Counted from the first letter of the stretch, positions 1 to 7,143 are shown. The stretch: DNA of 10,896 nt from Nitrosospira sp. (GCA_030453055.1 JAKDLC010000044.1:1-10896), one strand, 5' to 3'. Notes: generated from the letters alone by a model not told the origin. Translations and numbers: made by a program.

Positions 1-61
1 TATAGAACTTGAGGGCCTTGTCCTGGTCTTCTACCAATACGCTACTCAGTTTAATCTTCAT
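1..61 (-). CDS. VOC/glyoxalase-fold protein, N-terminal fragment
   Basis: Only the first 20 codons are in the window; the gene continues past the left edge. The translation MKIKLSSVLVEDQDKALKFY has the usual opening of small vicinal-oxygen-chelate proteins (glyoxalase / bleomycin-resistance fold): a first beta strand, then 'DQDKALKFY' leading into helix 1. Family members are small, often metal-binding, cytoplasmic enzymes or resistance proteins; substrate cannot be told from this fragment. The ATG at 61-59 is the only sensible start, but no clear Shine-Dalgarno precedes it. It lies about 60 bp downstream of, and in the same direction as, the broken antitoxin gene. Family by recognition of the N-terminus only. 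Confidence 0.7.
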   Translation of the reverse strand, partial: MKIKLSSVLVEDQDKALKFY

Positions 62-120
62 GGAAGAAAGCGATGTTAATTAATGGCATTTTGCGCCGCG
101 GCGAAACGGTTGCAGCTTGA

Positions 121-393
121 TCAAGACCGATGACCGTTCTTGAGCATCGCGGAACGGAGGATGCTATTCAGACGGCTCTGATAGCCCTTGCCTTGACTTT
201 TGAGCCACTCAAGCACATCCGCATCAATGCGTATGGTCAACTGTTGTTTGATCGGCCGGTAAAGCTTGCCGCGCTGCGCGCCCTCCCAGTCCTGCTCTTT
301 GGTAGCCGGAAGATCGGAGAAGTCTATTTCACTCTCAGGTCTGGCAGCCAGCGCCGCCAGTTCTTTTCAGATAGATTCAGGTATCTTGTTCAT
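121..393 (-). pseudogene. brnA: BrnA-family antitoxin, interrupted by an in-frame stop
   Basis: The minus frame from ATG 393-391 to TGA 123-121 encodes a 90-codon BrnA-like protein if one internal stop is ignored. The N-terminus reads MNKIPESI, then TGA at 369-367, then KELAALAARPESEIDFSDLP. The C-terminal half has the ribbon-helix-helix signature KQQLTIRIDADVLEWLKSQG followed by KGYQSRLNSILRSAM. BrnA proteins are DNA-binding antitoxins that neutralise BrnT ribonuclease toxins and repress their own promoter. After the stop there is no ATG until near the 3' end and only a TTG or GTG inside the domain, so full-length product needs readthrough. BrnT normally lies just upstream of brnA; no BrnT-like frame is visible in 394-560. 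Everything except the stop looks well preserved, which suggests recent inactivation or a sequence error. Confidence 0.72.
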
Positions 394-430
394 ATACTCA
401 CAATTATCACTCCAATTTTGTAACGACGTA

Positions 431-459
431 ACTATAAGACTTTTATTCCCTGAACTCAA
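431..459 (-). promoter_or_regulatory. sigma70-type promoter for the brnA-like gene
   Basis: On the minus strand TTGAGT (459-454) and TATAGT (436-431) are separated by exactly 17 bp, a near-consensus pair. Transcription would begin near 425, about 30 bases before ATG 393. Between promoter and start, around 394-420, is an AT-rich imperfect dyad (ACAAAATT, spacer, AATTGTG) that could be an autoregulatory operator, as expected for BrnA-type repressors; the operator role is inference. The promoter suggests the antitoxin is transcribed on its own. Confidence 0.55.
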
Positions 460-550
460 ACCGGCGCGGCTTATCTGTCATGAGAGTGATCAAATGGGCT
501 TTACAACCGGCATCCATGTAGCTTTTACCACCATCCATGCTATAAATAAT

Positions 551-720
551 CATAGCCCGGATGTTTCATAAATTCGCGTGATGATTGCGCAGGATTTTGT
601 TTTGTAGGGGGATTTTGTGAGGGAGTGGCGTAGTGATTCATACGCCCGACCGAGTAAAATTCCCATACGAAACAAAAGACAAGCAAGGGCGCGCGTCAAT
701 TTATGAAACATCCGGGATAG
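551..720. repeat. ~170-bp inverted-repeat element (MITE-like)
   Basis: A 22-base arm at 553-574 (tagcccggatgtttcataaa plus tt) is repeated in inverted orientation at 698-719 with one mismatch. The interior continues as a weaker imperfect palindrome (ttttgttttg on the left against acaaaag on the right). There is no credible gene inside, so this looks like a small non-autonomous mobile element or the remnant ends of an insertion sequence. No convincing target duplication is visible at its borders. It occupies most of the gap between the broken antitoxin and the large envelope gene; the rest of 424-783 holds the antitoxin promoter and the 5' flank of the large gene, and I see no gene in it. Confidence 0.65.
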
Positions 721-783
721 TACACAATTCCCGGTTCCCGCACCGTGCACTGGCGCGGCCCGGTTACGACAAAGGCTCGTTAC

Positions 784-3700
784 ATGGCGGAGCAATCTGA
801 GGACAAATCCAGACCGGTGCTGGCCGGCGTCCTTGCACTGATGGCGCTGGCGGGCAGTCTGTTTGTCTATCAGGAGATTTCGCTTAAAACTTCCCGGCCG
901 ATCGACAAGGAAAAAACGACTTACGTGGTCCTCGACGAGGGCAAGGTTCAGGCACGCCTGTGGCAGGACCCGTTCAAGGCCGTCGAGACCCATCGGCTTG
1001 ATCCGGCAAAACAGGGCAAGGAACAGGGCGCACCCTGCTCCACGCTTGCGGATTTCGTCGAAAAACATTTGACTGCCGGTATCGAGCAATCGATAGAGGT
1101 TTGGTCCGGGCTTCGCGTCTTGCCGGTGTTCGTGGATGGAAGCCCCTATTCCAGCGGCGCCGAGTCCAGGCTCAACGACCGTTACGCCCTGCTGTCGGCT
1201 TTGGGCGTAGCGGGTTATGTGCCCGAATCAGGCGATTACATCCGTTTTTTCAAATGGAACCGCGAAATAGGCAAGGAATGTAACCGCGAAATAGACGAGA
1301 AATGTAACCGTAAAATAGACAAGGAAAAGAAGGGGTCGGCGATTCAGCCAGTGGTCATTCCCGTTGAGTTGTTTCAGCCAAAGGCCAAGCTGCAGAATGC
1401 CAAGCTGCAGAATAAGAGTGATAGCAAACCGGTACTGATCCTGTGGCTCAAACAGCAGGATTTCGGCGAAAAACCACTGGAGTCTCTGAACGATCTCGTG
1501 GCGGATCTGAATAGTGCGTTCTGCACGGCATTCGACAAATCGGAAGAACTTAAGAAAAAGGCAGACACGTGTGGGATAGATCACATATACCGGGTACTGG
1601 GGCCACGGTTTTCCACCGGGTTAAGCGCCATGCTAAAGGAGCTACAGCCCACTCCCCATGCTTGCCTGGGCGAGTTAAAGGGCGCCAAATTCTTTTCGCC
1701 CTGGGCAACGGCGGAGGTCACCTTTCTACTGGACGATTCGCCCCACCAGCCAGCCTGCGTCGATACAAGCAGAATCGTCAAGGAAAGGTTCAAGAAGGCC
1801 GAGATCGAGTTTACGCGCACCATCGGGACGGATGCCATGCTGGCCGAGCATCTTCTTCAGGAACTGAAGCGCCGCGAGGTGGAGTTAAAACCCTGTTCCG
1901 GCCCGGGTTGCAACAACGACAAGGTGGCATTGATTTCGGAATGGGACACGCTCTATGGGCGCGCCTTGCCGCGCACCTTTGCTGCGGTGGCGATGAAAAA
2001 CGGCATTGGCGCCGACAGTACGGAACTGGAGGGGAAAATCAATGAATTGCGCAAAGACAAATGGCCTGACTGGATCACCCAGTATTCGTACCTTGCGGGG
2101 CTTGACGGCGAATTGCCGGCGAAAGCGGATGAGAAGAGCAAGGGCGCGGCTCAGGAAAAAAACAAAACGGAGCGCGGGAACCCGATAGCCGAGCACGAGA
2201 TGGCGCAAAAGCCGGAAGGCCGCAGCCAGCTGGATTACCTCCTCAGGCTGGCAGCGGCTATGAAACAGGAGGAGGCAGTCAACGGAGAGTTCAAGGCGAT
2301 CGGTATACTGGGGGGCGATGTGTACGATAAGCTTCTGATTCTGCAGGCGCTACGCCCAACATTCCCGCAAGCAATCTTTTTCACTACCGATCTCGACGCC
2401 AGGCTGGCCTACCCCGACCAGTGGCAATCAACGCGTAATCTCATTATCGCGTCGCAATTCGGCCTGAAACTCCAGCCAGAGCTGCAAGGACCGATTCCTC
2501 CGTTCCGCGATGGTTACCAGACGTCTCTGTTCTATGCGGCCCTATGGGCTCTGGATCACATTGTGAACACCGACGATTGCGGGGACTGCTTCCAACTGAA
2601 CGATGCGGGCGAAGGGCCGGCACAGAAATTTCTCAAGAACCCCCCTCCGCGTTTGTACGAAGTTGGCAGGCACGGCGCTTTCGATATCAGTCTCCCCGAT
2701 TCGCGGCTATACGGGCCGGATTCTGTAAACGCTCGAAGTATCCATCCGCCACGTCCCGATCTGGCCACAGCCTTTAATCCCTGGAACGGCCCGGAACGCG
2801 TGGTGTCCGCATTGTTTGCGATCGTCTGCCTCATCGGGGTAGCCGCGCTGATCAGCAACACGGTATGGGATCGCTGCCGCAGCCTTCTTTCAAATATACG
2901 GTTCTGGCTGGGCCTTTCCTTCGTGGGCGCGTACATTTATGTCCTGGCGGCTTGGGTAACCGAAAGGATGTCGGATGCGGCGGGCGAGCCGTTTTCCCTG
3001 AGCGAGGGTATCAGCGCATGGCCGGCGGCTGCGATTTTCCTGCTTGCGCTGGTGTTGAGCTGTTTTTTTCTCTGGTACTCCTGGCGCGAATTGAAAGCCA
3101 ACGAACGCTTGCTGGCGTGCAAGTTCAATCTCAGAAAAGCGCTCCCGCATGAATCCGGCTCCGATCAATCAGTATTTTCCCGGTTTCTTGGTTGGAAAGT
3201 GGGGTTACATCATTGGCGCCCGCAAGTTGAGGAGGGGGTGGATGCCTCTGATCTGTGGAGGGCTTGCACGGCGTATGGAGGCATAAAAGTGGTCGCCGCG
3301 CGGGTTTGTTTGCAGGTGTTTGTCGCCATCGCCGCCGGAATGCTGCTGTTACAACTGCTCGGCTTTCCTTTCACGCCCTGCCGCGGCCCGGACTGTTTCA
3401 CAGCTGCCGAATATACGATGTACCTGAGCGTCACCGCGATGCTGTTCCTGATATTCTATGTAATTGACGCCACGAGAATCTGCCGGGCGTGGGTGGACTG
3501 CATTGCGGAGAAGAAGATACGCTGGCCCAATGGCAGGCAGACAAGAATAGCCCGGGAGCAAGGGCAAGGCATAGATAGCGCTAAAATGAATCCGGACGAG
3601 AAGAATCCGGCCAATGAGAATCCGGCTGAGGAAAATCCGGATTATCTGACTGAATGGCTGGGCATTGAACTGATCGCCGAGCGGACAAGAGTCCTCGGCA

Positions 3701-4098
3701 ATATCATCTACTATCCCTTCATCATCATGGTCCTGCTGGGTATCGCCCGCCATACTTATTTCGACAATTGGGATTTTCCGATTGTTCTCATTGTCCTCTT
3801 CGTTCTCACCGGCGGGCTCGTATTCTTCAATGCCTTCGGATTGCGGCAATCCGCCGCGACAGCGAAACGAAAAGCCATTGAGCGCCTGAAAGTCCAACTT
3901 ATCGGCCTGGCCGATCACGAACCGGACGAACAGCAGCAAAAGCGGCAGATCGAGTGGGCGATCAACAAGATCAACGACAATCATCAGGGCGCATTTCTCC
4001 CGTTCCCCCTGCATCCGATATTCGGCGCCGCGATAGCGCTGCCATCCGGGGGGTATGGGCTCGTACTTCTGCTCGAGTATCTGGCGACGGCTTTCTGA
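784..4098 (+). CDS. Large polytopic envelope protein of unknown function (1104 aa)
   Basis: I do not recognise a named family. The protein starts with a short cytoplasmic tail and one membrane segment (about 12-30), then a long soluble region (31-670), then hydrophobic segments near 671-695, 707-725, 745-767, 836-861, 877-896, 973-993, 998-1019 and perhaps 1078-1100. Lys/Arg-rich loops (693-706, 768-835, 897-972, 1020-1077) alternate with poor ones, so by the positive-inside rule the soluble region is extracytoplasmic. Residues 503-595 ([20 protein letters not shown], then [10 protein letters not shown], then [10 protein letters not shown]) resemble the alternating strand/helix pattern of type I periplasmic-binding folds; that is inference. 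Cysteine pairs C371/C376, C599/C602 and C866/C871 all fall on the outer face, which fits disulfides. I chose ATG 784 over GTG 745 because an AAAGG lies upstream at workable spacing and the anchor follows directly. Three short in-frame tandem repeats lie in predicted linkers. A sensor, receptor or transport-linked role is possible but unproven. Confidence 0.85.
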   Translation: MAEQSEDKSRPVLAGVLALMALAGSLFVYQEISLKTSRPIDKEKTTYVVLDEGKVQARLWQDPFKAVETHRLDPAKQGKEQGAPCSTLADFVEKHLTAGIEQSIEVWSGLRVLPVFVDGSPYSSGAESRLNDRYALLSALGVAGYVPESGDYIRFFKWNREIGKECNREIDEKCNRKIDKEKKGSAIQPVVIPVELFQPKAKLQNAKLQNKSDSKPVLILWLKQQDFGEKPLESLNDLVADLNSAFCTAFDKSEELKKKADTCGIDHIYRVLGPRFSTGLSAMLKELQPTPHACLGELKGAKFFSPWATAEVTFLLDDSPHQPACVDTSRIVKERFKKAEIEFTRTIGTDAMLAEHLLQELKRREVELKPCSGPGCNNDKVALISEWDTLYGRALPRTFAAVAMKNGIGADSTELEGKINELRKDKWPDWITQYSYLAGLDGELPAKADEKSKGAAQEKNKTERGNPIAEHEMAQKPEGRSQLDYLLRLAAAMKQEEAVNGEFKAIGILGGDVYDKLLILQALRPTFPQAIFFTTDLDARLAYPDQWQSTRNLIIASQFGLKLQPELQGPIPPFRDGYQTSLFYAALWALDHIVNTDDCGDCFQLNDAGEGPAQKFLKNPPPRLYEVGRHGAFDISLPDSRLYGPDSVNARSIHPPRPDLATAFNPWNGPERVVSALFAIVCLIGVAALISNTVWDRCRSLLSNIRFWLGLSFVGAYIYVLAAWVTERMSDAAGEPFSLSEGISAWPAAAIFLLALVLSCFFLWYSWRELKANERLLACKFNLRKALPHESGSDQSVFSRFLGWKVGLHHWRPQVEEGVDASDLWRACTAYGGIKVVAARVCLQVFVAIAAGMLLLQLLGFPFTPCRGPDCFTAAEYTMYLSVTAMLFLIFYVIDATRICRAWVDCIAEKKIRWPNGRQTRIAREQGQGIDSAKMNPDEKNPANENPAEENPDYLTEWLGIELIAERTRVLGNIIYYPFIIMVLLGIARHTYFDNWDFPIVLIVLFVLTGGLVFFNAFGLRQSAATAKRKAIERLKVQLIGLADHEPDEQQQKRQIEWAINKINDNHQGAFLPFPLHPIFGAAIALPSGGYGLVLLLEYLATAF
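1258..1329 (+). repeat. Three 24-bp in-frame tandem repeats
   Basis: Units 1258-1281, 1282-1305 and 1306-1329 start aaccgcgaaatag or aaccgtaaaatag and encode [16 protein letters not shown] and NRKIDKEK (about residues 159-182 of the large envelope protein). The segment is highly charged and probably helical. Because the unit is a multiple of three, copy number can change without breaking the frame. Confidence 0.85.
1384..1413 (+). repeat. Two 15-bp in-frame tandem repeats
   Basis: The 15-mer gccaagctgcagaat occurs twice without a gap (1384-1398, 1399-1413) and encodes AKLQN twice, near residue 201 of the large envelope protein. The perfect identity suggests a recent duplication. Confidence 0.9.
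3589..3642 (+). repeat. 15-bp in-frame tandem repeats encoding an NPxxx array
   Basis: Three units beginning aatccgg (3589-3603, 3604-3618, 3619-3633) plus a partial fourth encode [15 protein letters not shown] and NPD, about residues 936-953 of the large envelope protein. By the predicted topology this acidic, proline-containing array is in a cytoplasmic loop between membrane segments six and seven. It probably acts as a flexible linker of variable length. Confidence 0.85.
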
Positions 4099-4130
4099 GG
4101 GTGCCGGAATATACCCCTATACGGTTTTCG

Positions 4131-4232
4131 GTAGGATGGGTGGAGTGAAACGCAACCCATCATTTGATCATGGCTCGATGTGTTGTTCAATTTGGGTTTT
4201 GATGGGTTGCGCTACGCTTCACCCATCCTGTA
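4131..4232 (+). repeat. Palindromic element, family 1, copy A
   Basis: An element of about 100 bp has arms gtaggatgggtggagtgaaa (left) and gcgctacgcttcacccatcc (right) that pair through the shared motif taggatgggt...gcaacccat. A second copy at 6125-6227 is in the opposite orientation and differs at only a handful of positions, including one indel. This copy begins 32 bp after the stop of the large envelope gene, so its hairpin could also act as a transcription terminator; that role is inference. It carries no gene. Confidence 0.85.
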
Positions 4233-4237
4233 AAAAC

Positions 4238-4352
4238 TGTCATTCCCGCGAAAGCGGGAATCCAGACGCTGACTGGAACAGGCCGTCATCCTGCGGTGGG
4301 GTGAATTCGGGCAACCGGAAACCCATGGATTCCCGCTTTCGCGAGAATGACA
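4238..4352 (+). repeat. Palindromic element, family 2, copy A
   Basis: The left arm tgtcattcccgcgaaagcgg (from 4238) and the right arm cccgctttcgcgagaatgac (to 4351) form an inverted repeat around a ~60-bp centre. The arms each contain a shorter hairpin. The same arms and centre recur at 6093-6314, where the centre is split by a family 1 element. This is the uninterrupted reference copy and lies only 5 bp from family 1 copy A. Repeats of this sequence type are widespread in proteobacterial intergenic DNA. Confidence 0.85.
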
Positions 4353-4370
4353 GGGTAAAGGGGGAGTAGT

Positions 4371-4537
4371 GTAGTCGGGTTAGCGCAGCGTAACCCGACA
4401 ATTTAATTCGAAAATCGAAACCCTGTTCCCCTTATTTGCTGGCGTTTTGCTTCCATCAGGGTGAGAAAGGCTGAATACCCCCAATCTATGCTCTTCTGAA
4501 GCCTTTCGTCGGGTTACGCTGCGCTAACCCGACCTAC
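4371..4537 (+). repeat. Palindromic element, family 3, with two self-complementary ends
   Basis: The 26-base palindromic motif starting gtcgggttagcgcagcgtaa sits at 4374-4399. Its inverse, starting gtcgggttacgctgcgctaa, is at 4508-4533, with gtag and ctac at the outer edges. Each end can fold into its own hairpin and the two ends can also pair with each other. The ~108 bp between them shows no gene. The same 26-mer appears twice more after 5990. It may serve as a terminator or be a small mobile element. Confidence 0.75.
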
Positions 4538-4664
4538 CACTCCGGCTCGAATATGAGCCAGTTGATTTCAAATCGACACCAAAATAATTTGCTTGAAAAC
4601 CCACGCCAGAGTTTGATCTGTGCGTACTCCTCACTGGTTTAACCGGACACAGTGACCCGAAATC

Positions 4665-4692
4665 TTGATTAACCCGAAAAGTAATCTATATT
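4665..4692 (+). promoter_or_regulatory. sigma70-type promoter for the 399-residue envelope protein
   Basis: TTGATT at 4665-4670 and TATATT at 4687-4692 are separated by 16 bp. Transcription would start near 4699, giving a leader of about 70 bases before ATG 4770. The promoter lies where an upstream in-frame start (GTG or ATG forms near 4665-4740) would otherwise place coding sequence, so it argues for the later start. The stretch 4538-4664 before it holds nothing I can identify. Confidence 0.5.
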
Positions 4693-4769
4693 ACATAAAT
4701 GGCCGATGCCTGTTTGTGCGCAACGAAAGGCGGTGCATGGCAGCGATTTTTCTGATATCAGGATTGATC

Positions 4770-5969
4770 ATGTTCAACAAAAAATATAGGTTCGCTTTCG
4801 CTCTTTTTCTGCTTCTTCCGCTTTCGGCGCCGGTTTTCGCACAGGAACAACCGCCGGCCGGGATCGCCGCGGGTGCGGGCGTGCAGGCGCAGCACCAGAA
4901 AACGCCTTTTTCCACCTTCGACGGCATTGTTGTTCAGGCGGACCCGCTGGAAGTGAAATCAGTGACGGGAGAGGTGCGAACGTTTCTCCCCCCAAAGCGG
5001 GAAGCTTCGTCGCCGCTTCAGGCCGCCTGGCCCAAACCCGGCAATCTGGTGTCGCTAACGTACGAGCCGGGTCCCAACGGGAATATCCTCAAGGAAATCA
5101 AAATTAACGGGGCAACGGTTAGCGGCACGATCAAGGAAATCGCCGCGGATATGTCGTGGCTCATCGTCAGGACCCAGCCGGACAAGGCGCAGAACGCCGT
5201 CAATGTGCCGCTCCAGACAAGCAGCCAGTTCCAACCGCTGGTATCGGCAATGCGTCCCGGTGACGGGATAAACGCAACTTACATCCGTAGCGCGGGCACC
5301 GGCGCCGTAGAGGGAATCAACACCGTAAAATCCCTTGAATGGCAGAGTAAGGCCGTAGGGCGCGCAGCGCGCTGGTTATCGCTCCTTGGCGCGGTGGTCG
5401 CGGTCTGGATCGTGGCTTACGTTTTCACCCGAGGCCGCCCGGCGGACCTTTATCTCGGCGCGGATAACCGCTACAGCAGTTCCAAATTCCAGTCGGTACT
5501 CTGGTTCGGACTCGTCATCAGCGCTTACATCGCCATTGTGTCTCACCGCATTCTGGCGACCGACTGGAGCTACGTCGGCGGGGTGGATATCCCGCAGAAC
5601 CTGCTTATTCTCTCTGGCATCAGCGTACTCAGTTTTACGGGCGCCAAGGCGATCACGGTAGGTAAGGAAGAGAAAGCCGCTGCGGAGGGCAAACCGGCCC
5701 CGAAAGATATATCTGATAAACCGCCGCGGGCCACCGATCTGATAAGCGACGACCGCAATCGTACGGATCTCGGAGACTTTCAGATGGTAGCCATCACCAT
5801 CCTGGCGGTTATCATTTATGCCATCTCCGTAGTCGGGTTCATGGAACACATCGAGTTCCGCCGCGTGATCACGATGCCGGATGTCGATGAAACGCTGCTT
5901 TCCATATTCGGCCTGGGTCAGGCCGCCTATCTGGGCAAGAAAGCCGCCACGGGAACGGTGGCTCGATAA
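4770..5969 (+). CDS. Secreted-then-membrane protein of unknown function (399 aa)
   Basis: The start is set by AGGA at 4760-4763, six bases before ATG, and by an immediate signal peptide (MFNKKYRFAFALFLLLPLSA, predicted cut after A24 before QEQPP). Residues 45-185 form a beta-rich periplasmic region that looks like two similar small modules (FDGIVVQADPLEVKS... and VSGTIKEIAADMSWLIV...). Membrane segments follow near 200-220, 240-262, 275-297 and 338-357, with a possible fifth near 374-392. The C-terminal part has motifs I associate with an uncharacterised bacterial membrane domain: 'DNRYSSSKFQSVLW' before the second segment, 'LSGIS' in the third, and 'MPDVDETLLSIFGLGQAAYLGKKA' split across the last (start at 369). 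No catalytic residues are evident. It follows the large envelope gene in the same direction but has its own promoter, so a shared function is inference. Confidence 0.85.
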   Translation: MFNKKYRFAFALFLLLPLSAPVFAQEQPPAGIAAGAGVQAQHQKTPFSTFDGIVVQADPLEVKSVTGEVRTFLPPKREASSPLQAAWPKPGNLVSLTYEPGPNGNILKEIKINGATVSGTIKEIAADMSWLIVRTQPDKAQNAVNVPLQTSSQFQPLVSAMRPGDGINATYIRSAGTGAVEGINTVKSLEWQSKAVGRAARWLSLLGAVVAVWIVAYVFTRGRPADLYLGADNRYSSSKFQSVLWFGLVISAYIAIVSHRILATDWSYVGGVDIPQNLLILSGISVLSFTGAKAITVGKEEKAAAEGKPAPKDISDKPPRATDLISDDRNRTDLGDFQMVAITILAVIIYAISVVGFMEHIEFRRVITMPDVDETLLSIFGLGQAAYLGKKAATGTVAR

Positions 5970-6092
5970 CTTTTGACTTACACTGTCGGCTTACTTGTCG
6001 GGTTACGCTGCGCTAACCCGACCTACGACTACTTTTGACCGGCATTGTCGGGTTACTTGTCGGGTTACGCTGCACTAACCCGACAACTACTT
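5969..6092 (+). repeat. Two tandem ~62-bp copies carrying the family 3 palindrome
   Basis: Units 5969-6030 and 6031-6092 both begin acttttgac and each contains the 26-base palindrome gtcgggttacgctgc.ctaac plus ccgac (5997-6022 and 6059-6084). The array starts at the stop codon of the 399-residue gene, so the two strong hairpins are well placed to end its transcript. The units differ at several positions, so the duplication is not brand new. Confidence 0.75.
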
Positions 6093-6314
6093 CGTCATTC
6101 CCGCGAAAGCGGGAATCCAGCTTATGTAGGATGGGTGAAGCGTAGCGCAACCCATTAAAACCCGAATTGCACAACACATCAACCATGATCAAATGATGGG
6201 TTGCGCTTCACTCCACCCATCCTACTTCTTACTGACTGTAACAGGCCGTCATCCTGCAGTGGGTAAATTCGGGCAACCGAAAGCCCCATGGATTCCCGCT
6301 TTCGCGGGAATGAC
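6093..6314 (+). repeat. Palindromic element, family 2, copy B, split by an insertion
   Basis: The left arm cgtcattcccgcgaaagcgg (6093 on) and right arm gattcccgctttcgcgggaa (to about 6314) match copy A at 4238-4352, as does the centre ctgactg.aacaggccgtc after 6232. Between the left arm and the centre lies a complete family 1 element. Removing it and one CTTA restores an uninterrupted family 2 element. Its right edge is 10 bp from the stop of the convergent secreted-protein gene. Confidence 0.85.
6125..6227 (-). mobile_element. Palindromic element, family 1, copy B, inserted with a CTTA repeat
   Basis: This is an inverted copy of the element at 4131-4232, from tgtaggatgggtgaagcgta to caccc atcctactt. 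CTTA stands at 6121-6124 and again at 6228-6231, directly flanking it. The surrounding family 2 sequence is contiguous once the element and one CTTA are removed. This is what a transposition event with a 4-bp target duplication leaves. It encodes nothing, so any transposase acts in trans. Confidence 0.75.
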
Positions 6315-6324
6315 CGGGTCCGGC

Positions 6325-7035
6325 CTACTTCTGCTCGGCCGTCGTGCTGACCGTCCGGCACTGCAGGGCGATGCCTGTCAGGTAGCGTGGATTCGATTCC
6401 GGTCCGAAATGGGCGGTGATTGCGGTTGCTATCGCACCTTGCGGGCACTCCACCCATTTCTGCCAGTTATCGCATTTGCGGTGTAGGGCGACCGGCGCAT
6501 TGAGATCAGCCAATGAAGACGCGCCGGATGAACCCGACGGATCCGGGTAGCGGGCCGGCAGATCGGACACTTGGCCGTTGGCGTCGATCACGCGCCCGCG
6601 AATCTGGAAACCCTTCACTTGCCCGTTGTCTTTATTCGTGCATACCCGCAGCCCGTGCACGAAAGTGCGTTGCGCGAATTCCACATCGCCGAATTCCACT
6701 TTCATTTCGCCGCCGGTCGCGTCTGCGCCGCACAACTTTTGGGTTGCGACGGAATCATCCTGAAAATTATTGACGTTCTCCCTCATCACCGCAATGTAGC
6801 AAGGCTTCTCGTTGCGCTCCGCCGACCACAGTCCGTAGACGCCATGCGTGCCCTCGGGCAAGCCCAGCGTGAATCTCGACCCGGCCGAGCCCGAGATTTC
6901 AGTCAGCGAGACCGGTCCGATCATCCACATCGCCGCAGCGTCACTGAACGCGGGTGGCGCGATGGCGAAAAGGGAAGCGGCGAGCGCAGCGCATAACGCC
7001 ATGGCCGGCCGATGAGTCCTGGAGCGTATATGCAT
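6325..7035 (-). CDS. Secreted protein with six cysteines, function unknown (236 aa)
   Basis: The protein has a signal peptide (MHIRSRTHRPAMALCAALAA, hydrophobic to about residue 27, likely cut near AFS/DAA). The mature part holds six cysteines (C79, C102, C132, C188, C197, C226), which suggests three disulfides. Repeated short patterns occur: 'FVHGLRVC' and 'LTGIALQC', each a hydrophobic strand ending in Cys. They recall beta-prism proteins such as vitelline-membrane outer-layer protein I ('CP.G...' then 'GI.L.C'), but this is a loose resemblance. I chose ATG 7035 because AGGA lies seven bases upstream of it; the earlier in-frame ATG at 7041 is too close to that site. It is the last gene of the minus-strand run, 108 bp after the 173-residue secreted protein. 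Confidence 0.8.
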   Translation of the reverse strand: MHIRSRTHRPAMALCAALAASLFAIAPPAFSDAAAMWMIGPVSLTEISGSAGSRFTLGLPEGTHGVYGLWSAERNEKPCYIAVMRENVNNFQDDSVATQKLCGADATGGEMKVEFGDVEFAQRTFVHGLRVCTNKDNGQVKGFQIRGRVIDANGQVSDLPARYPDPSGSSGASSLADLNAPVALHRKCDNWQKWVECPQGAIATAITAHFGPESNPRYLTGIALQCRTVSTTAEQK

Positions 7036-7037
7036 GA

Positions 7038-7080
7038 TCATTTCCTCTCTTTGGTAATCGCGCACCGGCCCATGTTCAGG
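7038..7080 (-). pseudogene. Relic of a duplicated gene 3' end
   Basis: Read on the minus strand this encodes LNMGRCAITKERK and a stop (TGA 7040-7038) that overlaps the region just before ATG 7035. The adjacent 173-residue protein ends LDMGRCAIKELP. At the DNA level 21 bases at 7055-7075 are identical to 7158-7178. Upstream of the relic the frame runs straight into a palindromic repeat, so only the tail remains. It probably derives from a lost paralogue or a local duplication. Confidence 0.6.
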
Positions 7081-7092
7081 CGCAGTCCGGGT

Positions 7093-7128
7093 GTAGGGCG
7101 CAATAAGCGAAGCGCATTGCGCCGTATG
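7093..7128. repeat. Palindromic repeat 'gtagggcgcaataagcgaag...' family
   Basis: The sequence gtagggcgcaataagcgaag continues to gcgcattgcgccgtatg; ggcgcaat and attgcgcc pair to make a hairpin. It is a fourth palindrome type in this window and sits between the stop of the 173-residue gene and the tail relic. It could act as a terminator or transcript-stabilising hairpin inside the minus-strand run. Confidence 0.65.
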
Positions 7129-7143
7129 AAGCGATAGTATGTT

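Noticed and set aside
443..553. A short minus-strand frame (31-36 codons, MDGGKSYMDAGCKAHLITLM...) upstream of brnA
   Set aside because: It sits where BrnT would be but has no BrnT motifs and no ribosome-binding site, and it overlaps the brnA promoter and the repeat element. It is too short to support as a gene.
550..1089. 179-codon minus-strand frame
   Set aside because: It is antisense to the large envelope gene and to the repeat element, and has no recognisable domain or start signal.
3349..4014. 221-codon minus-strand frame
   Set aside because: It is antisense to the membrane part of the large envelope protein; its composition follows from the complementary codons, not from a real protein.
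4238..4537. Possible CRISPR array because of several short repeats close together
   Set aside because: The repeats belong to different palindromic families, are unevenly spaced, and have no uniform spacers or cas genes nearby.
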